Positions 1-6,613 of a DNA stretch of 6,613 nucleotides are shown in pieces. Source of the DNA: Bacteroidota bacterium (GTDB lineage: Bacteria; Bacteroidota; Bacteroidia; Bacteroidales; UBA10428); NCBI GenBank assembly GCA_024640925.1, contig JAHEEB010000113.1, forward strand, positions 1-6,613, written 5' to 3'. Made by a program: the position numbers and the translations under genes. The notes under the pieces were generated by a model, which made no database searches, was not told the DNA's origin, and worked only from the letters and a program-made list of their open reading frames with translations. How positions within the stretch are numbered: the first letter of the stretch is position 1; each line of letters begins with the position of its first letter.

Positions 1-1358
1 GTAAAATGTGCATCCACCAGGTTGGTGGCAGGGTAATATCCATCTAAGACTTTTACCCCTGAAGCAGTTGGATCGAGCCAGTTTTTAAGCTGTGCACTAA
101 TATAAGAATTTGTAGCCCAGGAGTAACATAATTTTCCATATAAATCATAGCTGTCAGAACCTCCATGCAATTGACCAACGATGAGGTTATTTTCATCGAA
201 CAAAGGTGAACCGGATGAACCCCCTTCTGTATACCCTTTGTCGAAAACAACAAGCCAATGTGTATTTGCCGGTGAAGTTGTATTGTTTTCCCAGTTCGTT
301 GGAACAGGATAGGAGAATATGTGGTCGTATTCTAACGATATTTTTTTCTCAACTCCTGCTGGGTGATGTATAGCGGTTCCGGATATAACAACGGAATCTG
401 AGGCTGCATTCCAACCTGCATAATAAGGTTGATAAGCTGCTGTAGGAGTTTCGGATAGAAGTAATAAGGTGAAATCGGATGGTCTGGAACTTGCCTTTAA
501 CGTTGAACCAGAGAGTGATTGCCCGGCATAACTGATTCCATTACAATCCTTGTTTTCATAATTGAAATACGTAACAAGTGTCGATGCTACAGCCGATGAA
601 CTAATACAATGCCTTGCTGTAAGAAAATACGGTTTTCCGTCGTTGTTTGTATTGTTAACAAGTGCTCCTGTACATAGATAACTGGAGCCACCTTCTTTAA
701 AAGTCATTTTTGCTACAGCATGTTTCTGAAGCTGCACTTGATCTCCTTCGGGACAATTTACATCAATGTCCTCATTCACATCGGCTTCTGTAGATTTTAA
801 TATGAGACCTTGTATGTCTTTATAACTTTGTCCTATTTCTCCAAGTATTAATGTGCCTTCGAATTCTGCTTCGTAAGGCTCATAGTATTCTATAATTAAT
901 TCTTTGCCGGGGAAATCGGCTACCATAAAGGTGCCAAACTCTTTATTGTTCTTTTCGGTAAAAGCTCCATATATTAAAGAATAATCGGGTTTGTATACGT
1001 AAAGCTTTGCTCCCGTAGGCAGTATGAATTTTTTGAAAAACAATTCTATCGAATATCCATTTTCTGCAACAATAGAATATTGCCAGATTGTACCCTTATC
1101 AATTTTAGTAATGGTTCCTTCTTTTTTAATATCGATATTAACCGTTTTAAAAACGGAATAGCGATTTGTAATGCCATTTTCAGTATCCTCTTTGAGAAGC
1201 TTTTCTGTGTTTAGTGCTTTTAATTTATGCGTTTCGTATGTCTGTGTTGATTTTAACTGCTGTACCTCACTGCTTTTAGGCATACCGCCTTCGGAAATTT
1301 GCGCATAACCACATACCGATATTAACAAGCTTAATAACGAAATATATCCTTTTCTCAT
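1..1358 (-). CDS. Secreted lysyl endopeptidase-type serine protease (S1 fold), 3' end cut by window edge
   Basis: The 452 visible codons begin at an ATG and run off the left edge. Residues 1-19 form a signal peptide, probably cut before Q20 (GYA|Q). Residues about 60-187 look like the beta-rich propeptide of lysyl endopeptidases. The catalytic domain spans about 189-440 and resembles Achromobacter protease I (API), recalled from memory. The triad is H250 (LTARHC), D295 (SDFTLL) and S382 (GGSSGSP). Three further residues line up with API Trp169, His210 and Asp225, the set for lysine specificity: W356, H398 (QLHGG) and D405 (DLYGK). C202/C272 and C229/C251 match two API disulfides, while the third pair is missing. 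Expected role: outside the cell, cutting proteins after lysine. Residues 441-452 begin a further segment, ending in AHFT, that may open a PKD-like domain; any type IX secretion tail lies outside. It lies 160 bases downstream of a peptide-importer-like operon. Family call is firm, specificity is inferred. Confidence 0.93.
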   Translation of the reverse strand, partial: MRKGYISLLSLLISVCGYAQISEGGMPKSSEVQQLKSTQTYETHKLKALNTEKLLKEDTENGITNRYSVFKTVNIDIKKEGTITKIDKGTIWQYSIVAENGYSIELFFKKFILPTGAKLYVYKPDYSLIYGAFTEKNNKEFGTFMVADFPGKELIIEYYEPYEAEFEGTLILGEIGQSYKDIQGLILKSTEADVNEDIDVNCPEGDQVQLQKHAVAKMTFKEGGSSYLCTGALVNNTNNDGKPYFLTARHCISSSAVASTLVTYFNYENKDCNGISYAGQSLSGSTLKASSRPSDFTLLLLSETPTAAYQPYYAGWNAASDSVVISGTAIHHPAGVEKKISLEYDHIFSYPVPTNWENNTTSPANTHWLVVFDKGYTEGGSSGSPLFDENNLIVGQLHGGSDSYDLYGKLCYSWATNSYISAQLKNWLDPTASGVKVLDGYYPATNLVDAHF

Positions 1359-1430
1359 ACACTTAATCAAATTTCATATTGTAAATCTAATAAATTCGAT
1401 TTTATTTACTACTAATTACATGTAGAATTA

Positions 1431-1461
1431 ATTATACCCTATTTTCTGTTATTGGTTTCAA
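1431..1461 (-). promoter_or_regulatory. Possible promoter of the protease gene
   Basis: Read on the minus strand, TTGAAA (1461-1456) is followed 19 bases later by TATAAT (1436-1431), about 70 bases before the protease ATG. This looks like a generic sigma70 promoter with a long spacer. It fits the Bacteroidota consensus (TTTG, then TAnnTTTG) only partly: a TTTG is present at the upstream box, but the downstream box reads TATAATTA. The region is very AT-rich, so chance matches are likely. It would let the protease be transcribed separately from the importer operon. Confidence 0.3.
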
Positions 1462-1500
1462 AAAACTGTTTTTAAAATGCTTTTGATTAAAGTTTAAAAA
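1460..1500 (-). terminator. Weak AT-rich hairpin with T-run after the lipoprotein operon
   Basis: On the minus strand, just downstream of the last lipoprotein stop, TTTTTAAA (1500-1493) pairs with TTTAAAAA (1476-1469) across a 16-base loop. The loop itself can pair CTTT with AAAG. The hairpin is followed after three bases by six T (1465-1460). The shape and position suit an intrinsic terminator for the operon, but the stem has no G-C pairs, so it would be weak and may allow readthrough into the protease gene. A chance inverted repeat in AT-rich DNA is the alternative. Confidence 0.3.
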
Positions 1501-1518
1501 AAACAAGTAGGAAATGCT

Positions 1519-2103
1519 CTAATTATAATCTACATTCTCAAAACCGGTCATACGGTATCCCATAATCATTACGGTATCTACTAATTCATCGTTTCTATTG
1601 TAATATCCTGCACGAAAAAAGATGATCTCAGTCATATTATCTTCAGTAAACGACATATTATCAAAGGTATAAGTTGCAAGGGTATACATAAAATCTTTTA
1701 CTATAAAATTATCATTTATATAGCCCTCAATAGATATTTTCTCTACATCATAATTTCCCTGGTTTGTCACATCAATCTGATCGGTCTTTAAGGCAAAGAA
1801 ACCTGTATCGCCCAGTATTTTTGCTTTAACACGAAAATTTGTATTGTAAAGGTTATCAATGACCAGGTTACTATCGTTATTTGGATCCAAAGCTGTTACC
1901 ATATAATATGGAGAACTATACTGATCTCCCAAATCTCCCCCGGGAAATTGAAATACAATCCAGTTCCCAGCCAGTTTATTCGGGTATCCGTCTGCATATT
2001 CGATTTTGTCTTCGTCCTTATTACACGAAATAAGAATAAACAGTATTGATAAAATAAAGTGAATCTTTTTCACATGCCATCGATTTATTTGCATCACAGT
2101 CAT
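1519..2103 (-). CDS. Small lipoprotein, lipid-binding putative hydrolase-like (BT_2261-like)
   Basis: This is a 194-residue lipoprotein. The ATG at 2103 was chosen because it sits one base after the upstream stop; the open frame reaches 2118 only with a TTG start. A GTG at 2073 would give a more typical short signal peptide beginning VKKIHFIL. The hydrophobic stretch ends in the lipobox LISC, with C27 lipidated. The following NKDED resembles the charged lipoprotein export signals that send Bacteroidota lipoproteins to the cell surface. The mature part has a family-like opening (LAGNW, 44-48), alternating beta-strand sequence, and a C-terminal GYRMTGFE (about 182-189) recalling the GHRRTGFED ending of the Lipid_bd family (PF12888). 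No catalytic residues are evident despite the family name. As last gene of the SusCD operon it is probably an accessory subunit of the importer. Family assignment is from memory and moderate. Confidence 0.8.
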   Translation of the reverse strand: MTVMQINRWHVKKIHFILSILFILISCNKDEDKIEYADGYPNKLAGNWIVFQFPGGDLGDQYSSPYYMVTALDPNNDSNLVIDNLYNTNFRVKAKILGDTGFFALKTDQIDVTNQGNYDVEKISIEGYINDNFIVKDFMYTLATYTFDNMSFTEDNMTEIIFFRAGYYNRNDELVDTVMIMGYRMTGFENVDYN

Positions 2104-2104
2104 A

Positions 2105-2794
2105 TTATTCTTCTTCAATTTTTTTCCATTCTACAGGAAAGCCAGCTCCGGCATAATAACCTTCAAGTAGATAAAATGTCCAGTTTAAGGTTGATTGTGA
2201 ATATGTACCACCGACAGAAGCATACTTACCAAAATCCCCATCGCCATGCAACAAAACAAGTTGATTTTTTCCGAGGTCGACAAATCTACCCCTGGTTGTG
2301 GTTCCCGGATATCCAAATACCTCAGAGCATTTGTAGAGCCCATTTGAATCGATACGTTCAACTTTCATCTGGACAAATGGTTCATAAGTTGTGCCTTCGT
2401 ATGTGCCCGATAAATCGTTTGATGACACATTGTTGCGTGTGACACTAACAACACGTTCTGCTAATGAATAAATTCCATCCTGATTTTCTGCATAATATTG
2501 AATGAAATAAACACCTACTGTCGATAAGTCAACTTCGCCGCTGGAATATACAGAAAGGGGAGTTCCATTATCGTAAGCCCGTGCTCCCGGATCTTCGTAC
2601 TCTGCTGAATCAGAAATCACAAAAGACTGAAAATCGCCATCTATTAATTCAAATGTAGGATAGGTAGAAATGTGCGATACATCTTTCGTGTCATACCATT
2701 TCTCACACGATGTAAATATCATGAGAAGAATTAAAATGCAAATTTTTCCAACTCTGGAGATTATATAAACCGTGTATTTATTGAATACTCTCAT
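2105..2794 (-). CDS. Ig/HYR-like domain lipoprotein, BT_2262-like
   Basis: This is a 229-residue lipoprotein starting at an ATG six bases after the SusD-like stop. An N-terminal hydrophobic segment (about 17-29) ends in FTSC, making C30 the lipidated cysteine. Residues about 46-119 form an Ig-like domain of the HYR/DUF5011-5012 type: YEDPGARAYD at 66-75 and VDLSTVG...AENQDG at 88-107 are the usual strand and turn motifs. Residues about 126-229 are a second beta-rich domain opening with LSGTYEGT and rich in Gly and aromatic residues, as in the BT_2262 family. No enzyme motif is seen. It probably acts at the cell surface as an accessory or ligand-capturing subunit of the adjacent SusCD transporter. 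Its last codons lie immediately before the start of the next lipoprotein, suggesting translational coupling. The Ig-like domain is well supported; the exact family is a recollection, not a search result. Confidence 0.85.
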   Translation of the reverse strand: MRVFNKYTVYIISRVGKICILILLMIFTSCEKWYDTKDVSHISTYPTFELIDGDFQSFVISDSAEYEDPGARAYDNGTPLSVYSSGEVDLSTVGVYFIQYYAENQDGIYSLAERVVSVTRNNVSSNDLSGTYEGTTYEPFVQMKVERIDSNGLYKCSEVFGYPGTTTRGRFVDLGKNQLVLLHGDGDFGKYASVGGTYSQSTLNWTFYLLEGYYAGAGFPVEWKKIEEE

Positions 2795-2800
2795 ATTTAA

Positions 2801-4357
2801 TTATTCTACATCCCACCAAACAGGAACAGAAACATCTTTTTTTGAAGGAGTGTTCTTGTTTGTTGTATATTCTGATTCATGGAAAATCAACCTTTTGGGA
2901 AACTTACCACTTGTTACATTATTCACAGATACAGTGTATTCTCCGGGAATATAATTACTGTTCTCTGCTGATACGGAGCTTATTTTCGGTATACCTGTTC
3001 TGTTCTGCTCGAAAAAAAGTTCCAGGTTTTGTATGCCGGAAAGTGCTACCCATTTCTGGGTAATTATATCAGAAATAAATTCATCTGTTGAACTGCCATC
3101 AGCCGGCAAAGCATATATGTCCTCAAGTAACGGATTCGCGGCTTCATCAGCATTTTCCTCGCCCAGCAACCGCCTAAATGAAGATTTCACCCCTTCATCA
3201 TATTTTTCTTTTAATGTTATATAGTCTTTAACCTGGTACCTGGCAATTGCTTCTGCCTGGAGGAAGCAAGATTCACTATAACTTATCAGGTAAACAGGAG
3301 CGTTGTGCAGCATAAGAGGTTTTGAATAGCTGTTACTGTTAATGCCCGATGATTCGTTTGGAGCATAATAATCGCCCTGAGGCAGGGCTTTGTGGGAAGC
3401 TCCATTTGAAGGTACGTTAAATAAAGTATCTAGTCTCTCATTATCCCTGTTAAAAACCATAAAACTATAGAAAGTGTAACTCAAAACCAGGTTTGGATTA
3501 CTACTAAAGGAGACCATTTCTGTTTCATAAAGTGGATTACGTTTGCCCGAAGAATTAGCGTATATGCTCACACAAGCATCCTCGCTAAGGAATTTTGTCT
3601 TATCGGAGTATAGCTTTTCAACCCCCTGTCTAGCATACTCAGGTTTTGCAAGGCTTTGTCTGATATACATTCGAAGTTTCAACGTGTTAGCAAATGCCAC
3701 CCACTTTTGAATGCTGCCGTTAAATACCAAATCTCTGGTCCCTATATTATCATAATCTTCGGCATCATAATCGAGACTGAGTGCATAATCGATACGTGCA
3801 ATAAGACTGTCATATACATCTTTGCCCGATTCATATTTCGGTTGGATAATTCCTTCGTCACCTTTCAAAGCTTGAGAGAATGGAATTTCATCATACAAAT
3901 CGGCAAGAACCTGGAATGTGTATGCCTGCATAACTGTCGAAATAAGGTAATAATCGTATCGTTCATCTTTCAGTGATTCTGTTCTGACATATTCAAAATT
4001 CTTGAGCGCTCCAGAATATAACGACCCAAACTGATTGTCGTCGTATGTGCTGCTATTGATATCATAAGAATCGATGCCTGAATATTGAGATGCTCCGGGA
4101 GATTGTGTCCAGTGTTGCGACCATAGAGCCCCCAACACCTGGTAACGCCCCCCCATAACATAGGCTACCGATGATATACCAGCAGCCAAAAACTCTGTGT
4201 ATTCAACATCAGTTGGTGTATCAGGATTATCATTTACATCGAGCCAGTCTGAACACGATACAGCAGACATAAAAACCATGAAAGAAAGAGCTCTACAAAA
4301 ATTCCTTCTGAAATAATTCATCGTCCGTATTCCAATATGTGACCTGTTTTGTTTCAT
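2801..4357 (-). CDS. SusD/RagB-like nutrient-binding outer-membrane lipoprotein (SusD-like_2 type)
   Basis: This 518-residue protein is the substrate-capturing lid of a SusCD importer. The ATG at 4357 lies three bases after the SusC stop; a second ATG at 4321 (M13) would give a tighter signal peptide. Both precede a hydrophobic run ending in SAVSC, so C35 is the lipidated residue and the protein is anchored in the outer membrane. Family marks of the SusD-like_2 branch (PF12771) are the LDVNDNPDTPT opening (39-49), ALWSQHWTQ (77-85), the alpha-helical TPR-like middle, and a C-terminal ALSGIQNLELFFEQNRTGIP followed by RLIFHESEYTTN. Length is normal for the family. The bound substrate cannot be read from sequence; the following genes point to peptides rather than glycans. 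A run of seven G (coding strand, plus positions 4148-4154) encodes G69-G70 and is intact in frame. Confidence 0.95.
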   Translation of the reverse strand: MKQNRSHIGIRTMNYFRRNFCRALSFMVFMSAVSCSDWLDVNDNPDTPTDVEYTEFLAAGISSVAYVMGGRYQVLGALWSQHWTQSPGASQYSGIDSYDINSSTYDDNQFGSLYSGALKNFEYVRTESLKDERYDYYLISTVMQAYTFQVLADLYDEIPFSQALKGDEGIIQPKYESGKDVYDSLIARIDYALSLDYDAEDYDNIGTRDLVFNGSIQKWVAFANTLKLRMYIRQSLAKPEYARQGVEKLYSDKTKFLSEDACVSIYANSSGKRNPLYETEMVSFSSNPNLVLSYTFYSFMVFNRDNERLDTLFNVPSNGASHKALPQGDYYAPNESSGINSNSYSKPLMLHNAPVYLISYSESCFLQAEAIARYQVKDYITLKEKYDEGVKSSFRRLLGEENADEAANPLLEDIYALPADGSSTDEFISDIITQKWVALSGIQNLELFFEQNRTGIPKISSVSAENSNYIPGEYTVSVNNVTSGKFPKRLIFHESEYTTNKNTPSKKDVSVPVWWDVE

Positions 4358-4360
4358 TTG

Positions 4361-6613
4361 TTAAAATTCAACCTGTAAATTAAAAGAAATACTTCTTACC
4401 GATGGTTGTGCCCCATATTCGCCAAAATCAGCAGCCAAATCGTTTCCAAAGGTTGTAAGTTCAGGATCAATGTATTTCTGATCAGCTGGTGTCCATATCA
4501 GCAAGTTCTTGCCGGTGACACCCACAAATAATTTACCAGCTCTTAATTTTTCTGCCCAGCGAGCGGGTAGATTATATCCAACAGAAACTTCTCTGAGTTT
4601 GATAAAGCTCTTATCGATGAGTGAGGCCCCATCAATTTCAGTACCCCCATTTCCCCAAAATTCTACAATTTTAACCCGATCGATAGGGGTTGTGTTTTCG
4701 GCATAAACAGGATCTCCGTTATCATCTGTAGCAACCTCGCAAACGGAATTCGGAATAATAAATGGTTGACGATTGTTGTAAAGTGTTTCAGATACTGTAC
4801 CAGCCCAAAGAGTAATATCCTTTGTGCGTGAATACATAATACCTCCTATCCTGAAATCAATATTGGTTTTCAGGAATATGTTTTTATAGGTAAACGTATT
4901 ATTAATGCCTCCGTAAAATTTATATTGTGAATTGCCATATTCTTTTAAATCATCTGCAGCTACAGGTAATCCCTGGTTGTCGACAACCATTTTACCATCT
5001 TCGGTGTATTTTGGTGCACGACCCATAAAAACTCCCACTGGTTTTCCGGGTATAGCCACCCATGAAATCTGCTGACCTCCATCAACACGTAAGGCATTCA
5101 ATTCTGCCATATCGAGCTGGGAATTAAGAGATACCAGCTCATTGAAGTTTCGTGTAAAATTAAGGCCAATTTCCCATGAAAACTTGCTTTTTTGTATGGG
5201 AATGAAAGTAACCAAAGATTCAATGCCATAGTTTTTTAGTTCTCCGAGGTTCTGCATCTGCGAAGAATATCCGGTAGAATAGGCAACGGGTGATGCCCAA
5301 ATCAGGTCGCGTGTTATTTTATTATACCAGGCACCATCGAATGTGATACGATTTTTGAAAAAGCGCAAATCAGCACCAATTTCATATTCAGTTGTCATTT
5401 CAGGGCCAAGGTTTGGATTGCTGATATAGTTGCCAATTTCATATGAATTGACACCTGTAATTGTTGGAAAACTGAAATAGCCATATCCATCGCTTTGTGC
5501 CGACTGTCCTACAACCGAATTGATAGAGTAGGGGGGAGCATCGTTTCCTACCATTGCCCAGCTGGCACGTAGTTTTCCAAAATACAAGACCTTTTTCAGG
5601 GAGGGTATAAGTTCTGTTATGACCACACTGGTATTTACACCCGGGAAAACATATGAATTATTATTTACAGGAAGGGTTGAACTCCACTCTTTACGCATAG
5701 TTCCAGAAAGGAAAACGGCACTTTTCCACGATAAATCCAGTCCGGCATAGATACCAACCATACGAACCATAGCAGAGCTTTCTGCCGATGATGGATTATC
5801 TAGTGCGTTCGATAAGTGATGAAATCCTTCAAGGCCCATATAACTTACGCCTGTGCCAAAACCTTCTGATTTTCGCTCATTTATCGATTGTCCGGCCATT
5901 GCGCTAATATCGATGGTTTTAAACGTTTTACCCCAGGTAAGAATTATATCACTATTTAATTGTTGCGAATTTGTATAGGAAAGGCTCCTTGATCCATAAG
6001 CAGAAACAGAAGAAAATTGATTATTTCCTTCAGGGGCGATTATTTCGCTCCACGATTTTCGGTTTTCGTCAGATATGTCAGCCCCAATGCGCCATATGGT
6101 TTTAAAATTTAATGGTAAATTCAGGTTTAGCTCAAGATTTCCAAAAACCCTGTTTTCATGGTTTTCGTTTCCGTTATTATTAAGTATGAAATAAGGATTA
6201 ACCGTATAAATAGAATAATAATTGTCTATCGTGTTAAATATATTGGACAAATCTTTTTGTTCCAGCAAGGAGATGTCTCGTGGAGTTTGCATAATCTGGT
6301 TGTAAACCGATGCATCACCTTGTCCTGTTGGTACCGAACTGTTGTTTTTTAATATATAGTTTAAAGCTGCGGATACCTGGATTCGCTTTCCTATTTGCTG
6401 AGATCCCCTTATGGAAACGGTGTGCTTTTTGTAACTATCGGCATCGGTAGGAAAAATACCGTTCCATGTAACATTTGAATACGACAAGTAATAAGTTGTT
6501 ATTTCGTTTCCTCCAGATACAGATACGGCATGAGACATACTCATCCCTGTTTCAAAAAAATCCTTGACATTGTCTGGTAAAGCTCTATAGGATTTAACCC
6601 TGATTGTACTATC
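4361..6613 (-). CDS. SusC/RagA-like TonB-dependent outer-membrane transporter, N-terminus outside window
   Basis: The reading frame is open to the right edge, giving 750 codons and a stop; the internal ATG at 6544 is not the real start, since the frame continues upstream with family-like sequence (NVKDFFETG). Signal peptide, any carboxypeptidase-like domain, TonB box and plug therefore lie outside. What remains is the beta-barrel. SVSGGNEITTYYLSYSN marks the first barrel strands, YEIGADLRFFKNRITFDGAW with YNKITRDLIW lies around residues 395-425, the SusC signature SFIKLREVSVGYNLP near 660, GKNLLIWTP near 700, then IDPE...FG and a C-terminal strand ending in Phe (LQVEF) as needed for barrel assembly. 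It energises uptake of a ligand held under the SusD lid, driven by TonB-ExbBD. It is upstream in the operon and three bases from its SusD partner. Substrate is inferred as peptide from the accessory genes. Confidence 0.95.
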   Translation of the reverse strand, partial: DSTIRVKSYRALPDNVKDFFETGMSMSHAVSVSGGNEITTYYLSYSNVTWNGIFPTDADSYKKHTVSIRGSQQIGKRIQVSAALNYILKNNSSVPTGQGDASVYNQIMQTPRDISLLEQKDLSNIFNTIDNYYSIYTVNPYFILNNNGNENHENRVFGNLELNLNLPLNFKTIWRIGADISDENRKSWSEIIAPEGNNQFSSVSAYGSRSLSYTNSQQLNSDIILTWGKTFKTIDISAMAGQSINERKSEGFGTGVSYMGLEGFHHLSNALDNPSSAESSAMVRMVGIYAGLDLSWKSAVFLSGTMRKEWSSTLPVNNNSYVFPGVNTSVVITELIPSLKKVLYFGKLRASWAMVGNDAPPYSINSVVGQSAQSDGYGYFSFPTITGVNSYEIGNYISNPNLGPEMTTEYEIGADLRFFKNRITFDGAWYNKITRDLIWASPVAYSTGYSSQMQNLGELKNYGIESLVTFIPIQKSKFSWEIGLNFTRNFNELVSLNSQLDMAELNALRVDGGQQISWVAIPGKPVGVFMGRAPKYTEDGKMVVDNQGLPVAADDLKEYGNSQYKFYGGINNTFTYKNIFLKTNIDFRIGGIMYSRTKDITLWAGTVSETLYNNRQPFIIPNSVCEVATDDNGDPVYAENTTPIDRVKIVEFWGNGGTEIDGASLIDKSFIKLREVSVGYNLPARWAEKLRAGKLFVGVTGKNLLIWTPADQKYIDPELTTFGNDLAADFGEYGAQPSVRSISFNLQVEF

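Noticed and set aside
14..28. Perfect inverted repeat CCACCA-GGT-TGGTGG
   Set aside because: It lies inside the protease coding frame, has no T-run or partner site, and six-base arms are expected by chance in a window of this size.
1359..1380. GAAATTTG close to the protease start as a Bacteroidota -7 promoter box (TAnnTTTG)
   Set aside because: It lies only about ten bases from the ATG, leaving almost no leader, and no matching -33 TTTG is found at the right distance.
2059..2442. Plus-strand open frame of 127 codons
   Set aside because: It is antisense to two lipoprotein genes with clear signal peptides and family-like motifs; its product is rich in His, Gln and Arg with no recognisable domain.
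3656..3976. Plus-strand open frame of 106 codons
   Set aside because: It is entirely antisense to the SusD-like gene, which is continuous and well matched to its family; no motif or start context supports it.
4148..4154. Run of seven G on the coding strand early in the SusD-like gene, possible slipped-strand phase switch
   Set aside because: The tract is short, encodes conserved-looking G69-G70, and the frame is intact. Nothing else suggests phase variation, which in Bacteroidota is usually by DNA inversion.
3970..4161. Minus-strand 63-codon frame within the SusD-like gene
   Set aside because: It is an alternative frame of the SusD-like coding sequence with no independent features.

Overview
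The window is AT-rich DNA from a member of the phylum Bacteroidota. The evidence is a SusC/SusD outer-membrane pair, three lipoproteins with acidic residues after the lipidated cysteine, start codons without clear Shine-Dalgarno sequences, and a signal peptide of the A|Q-cleaved type common in the phylum. All convincing genes lie on the minus strand, so biological order runs from right to left. Genus cannot be judged from what is visible.

Layout, in transcription order. (1) 6613-4361: a SusC-like TonB-dependent transporter that enters from the right edge, so only the beta-barrel is present. (2) 4357-2801: a SusD-like lipoprotein of the SusD-like_2 type. (3) 2794-2105: a lipoprotein with an Ig/HYR-like domain and a second beta domain, resembling the BT_2262 family. 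(4) 2103-1519: a small lipoprotein resembling the 'lipid-binding putative hydrolase' (BT_2261-like) family. These four genes are separated by only 3, 6 and 1 bases and almost certainly form one operon. (5) After a 160-base spacer with a weak terminator-like hairpin and a possible promoter comes the beginning (1358-1, cut by the left edge) of a secreted serine protease of the lysyl endopeptidase (Achromobacter protease I) type, with signal peptide, propeptide and a complete catalytic domain.

How they may work together. The order susC, susD, BT_2262-like, BT_2261-like is that of the BT2264-BT2261 complex of Bacteroides thetaiotaomicron, which from memory was purified and crystallised as a four-component outer-membrane importer with peptide bound. 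Beside it here is an endopeptidase whose predicted specificity residues point to cleavage after lysine. The most economical reading is a protein-scavenging locus: a secreted protease makes Lys-ended peptides and the SusCD complex with two accessory lipoproteins imports them. That link is inference. The family calls for the SusCD pair and the protease are strong; those for the two small lipoproteins are moderate. I found no RNA genes, mobile elements, CRISPR arrays or convincing plus-strand genes.
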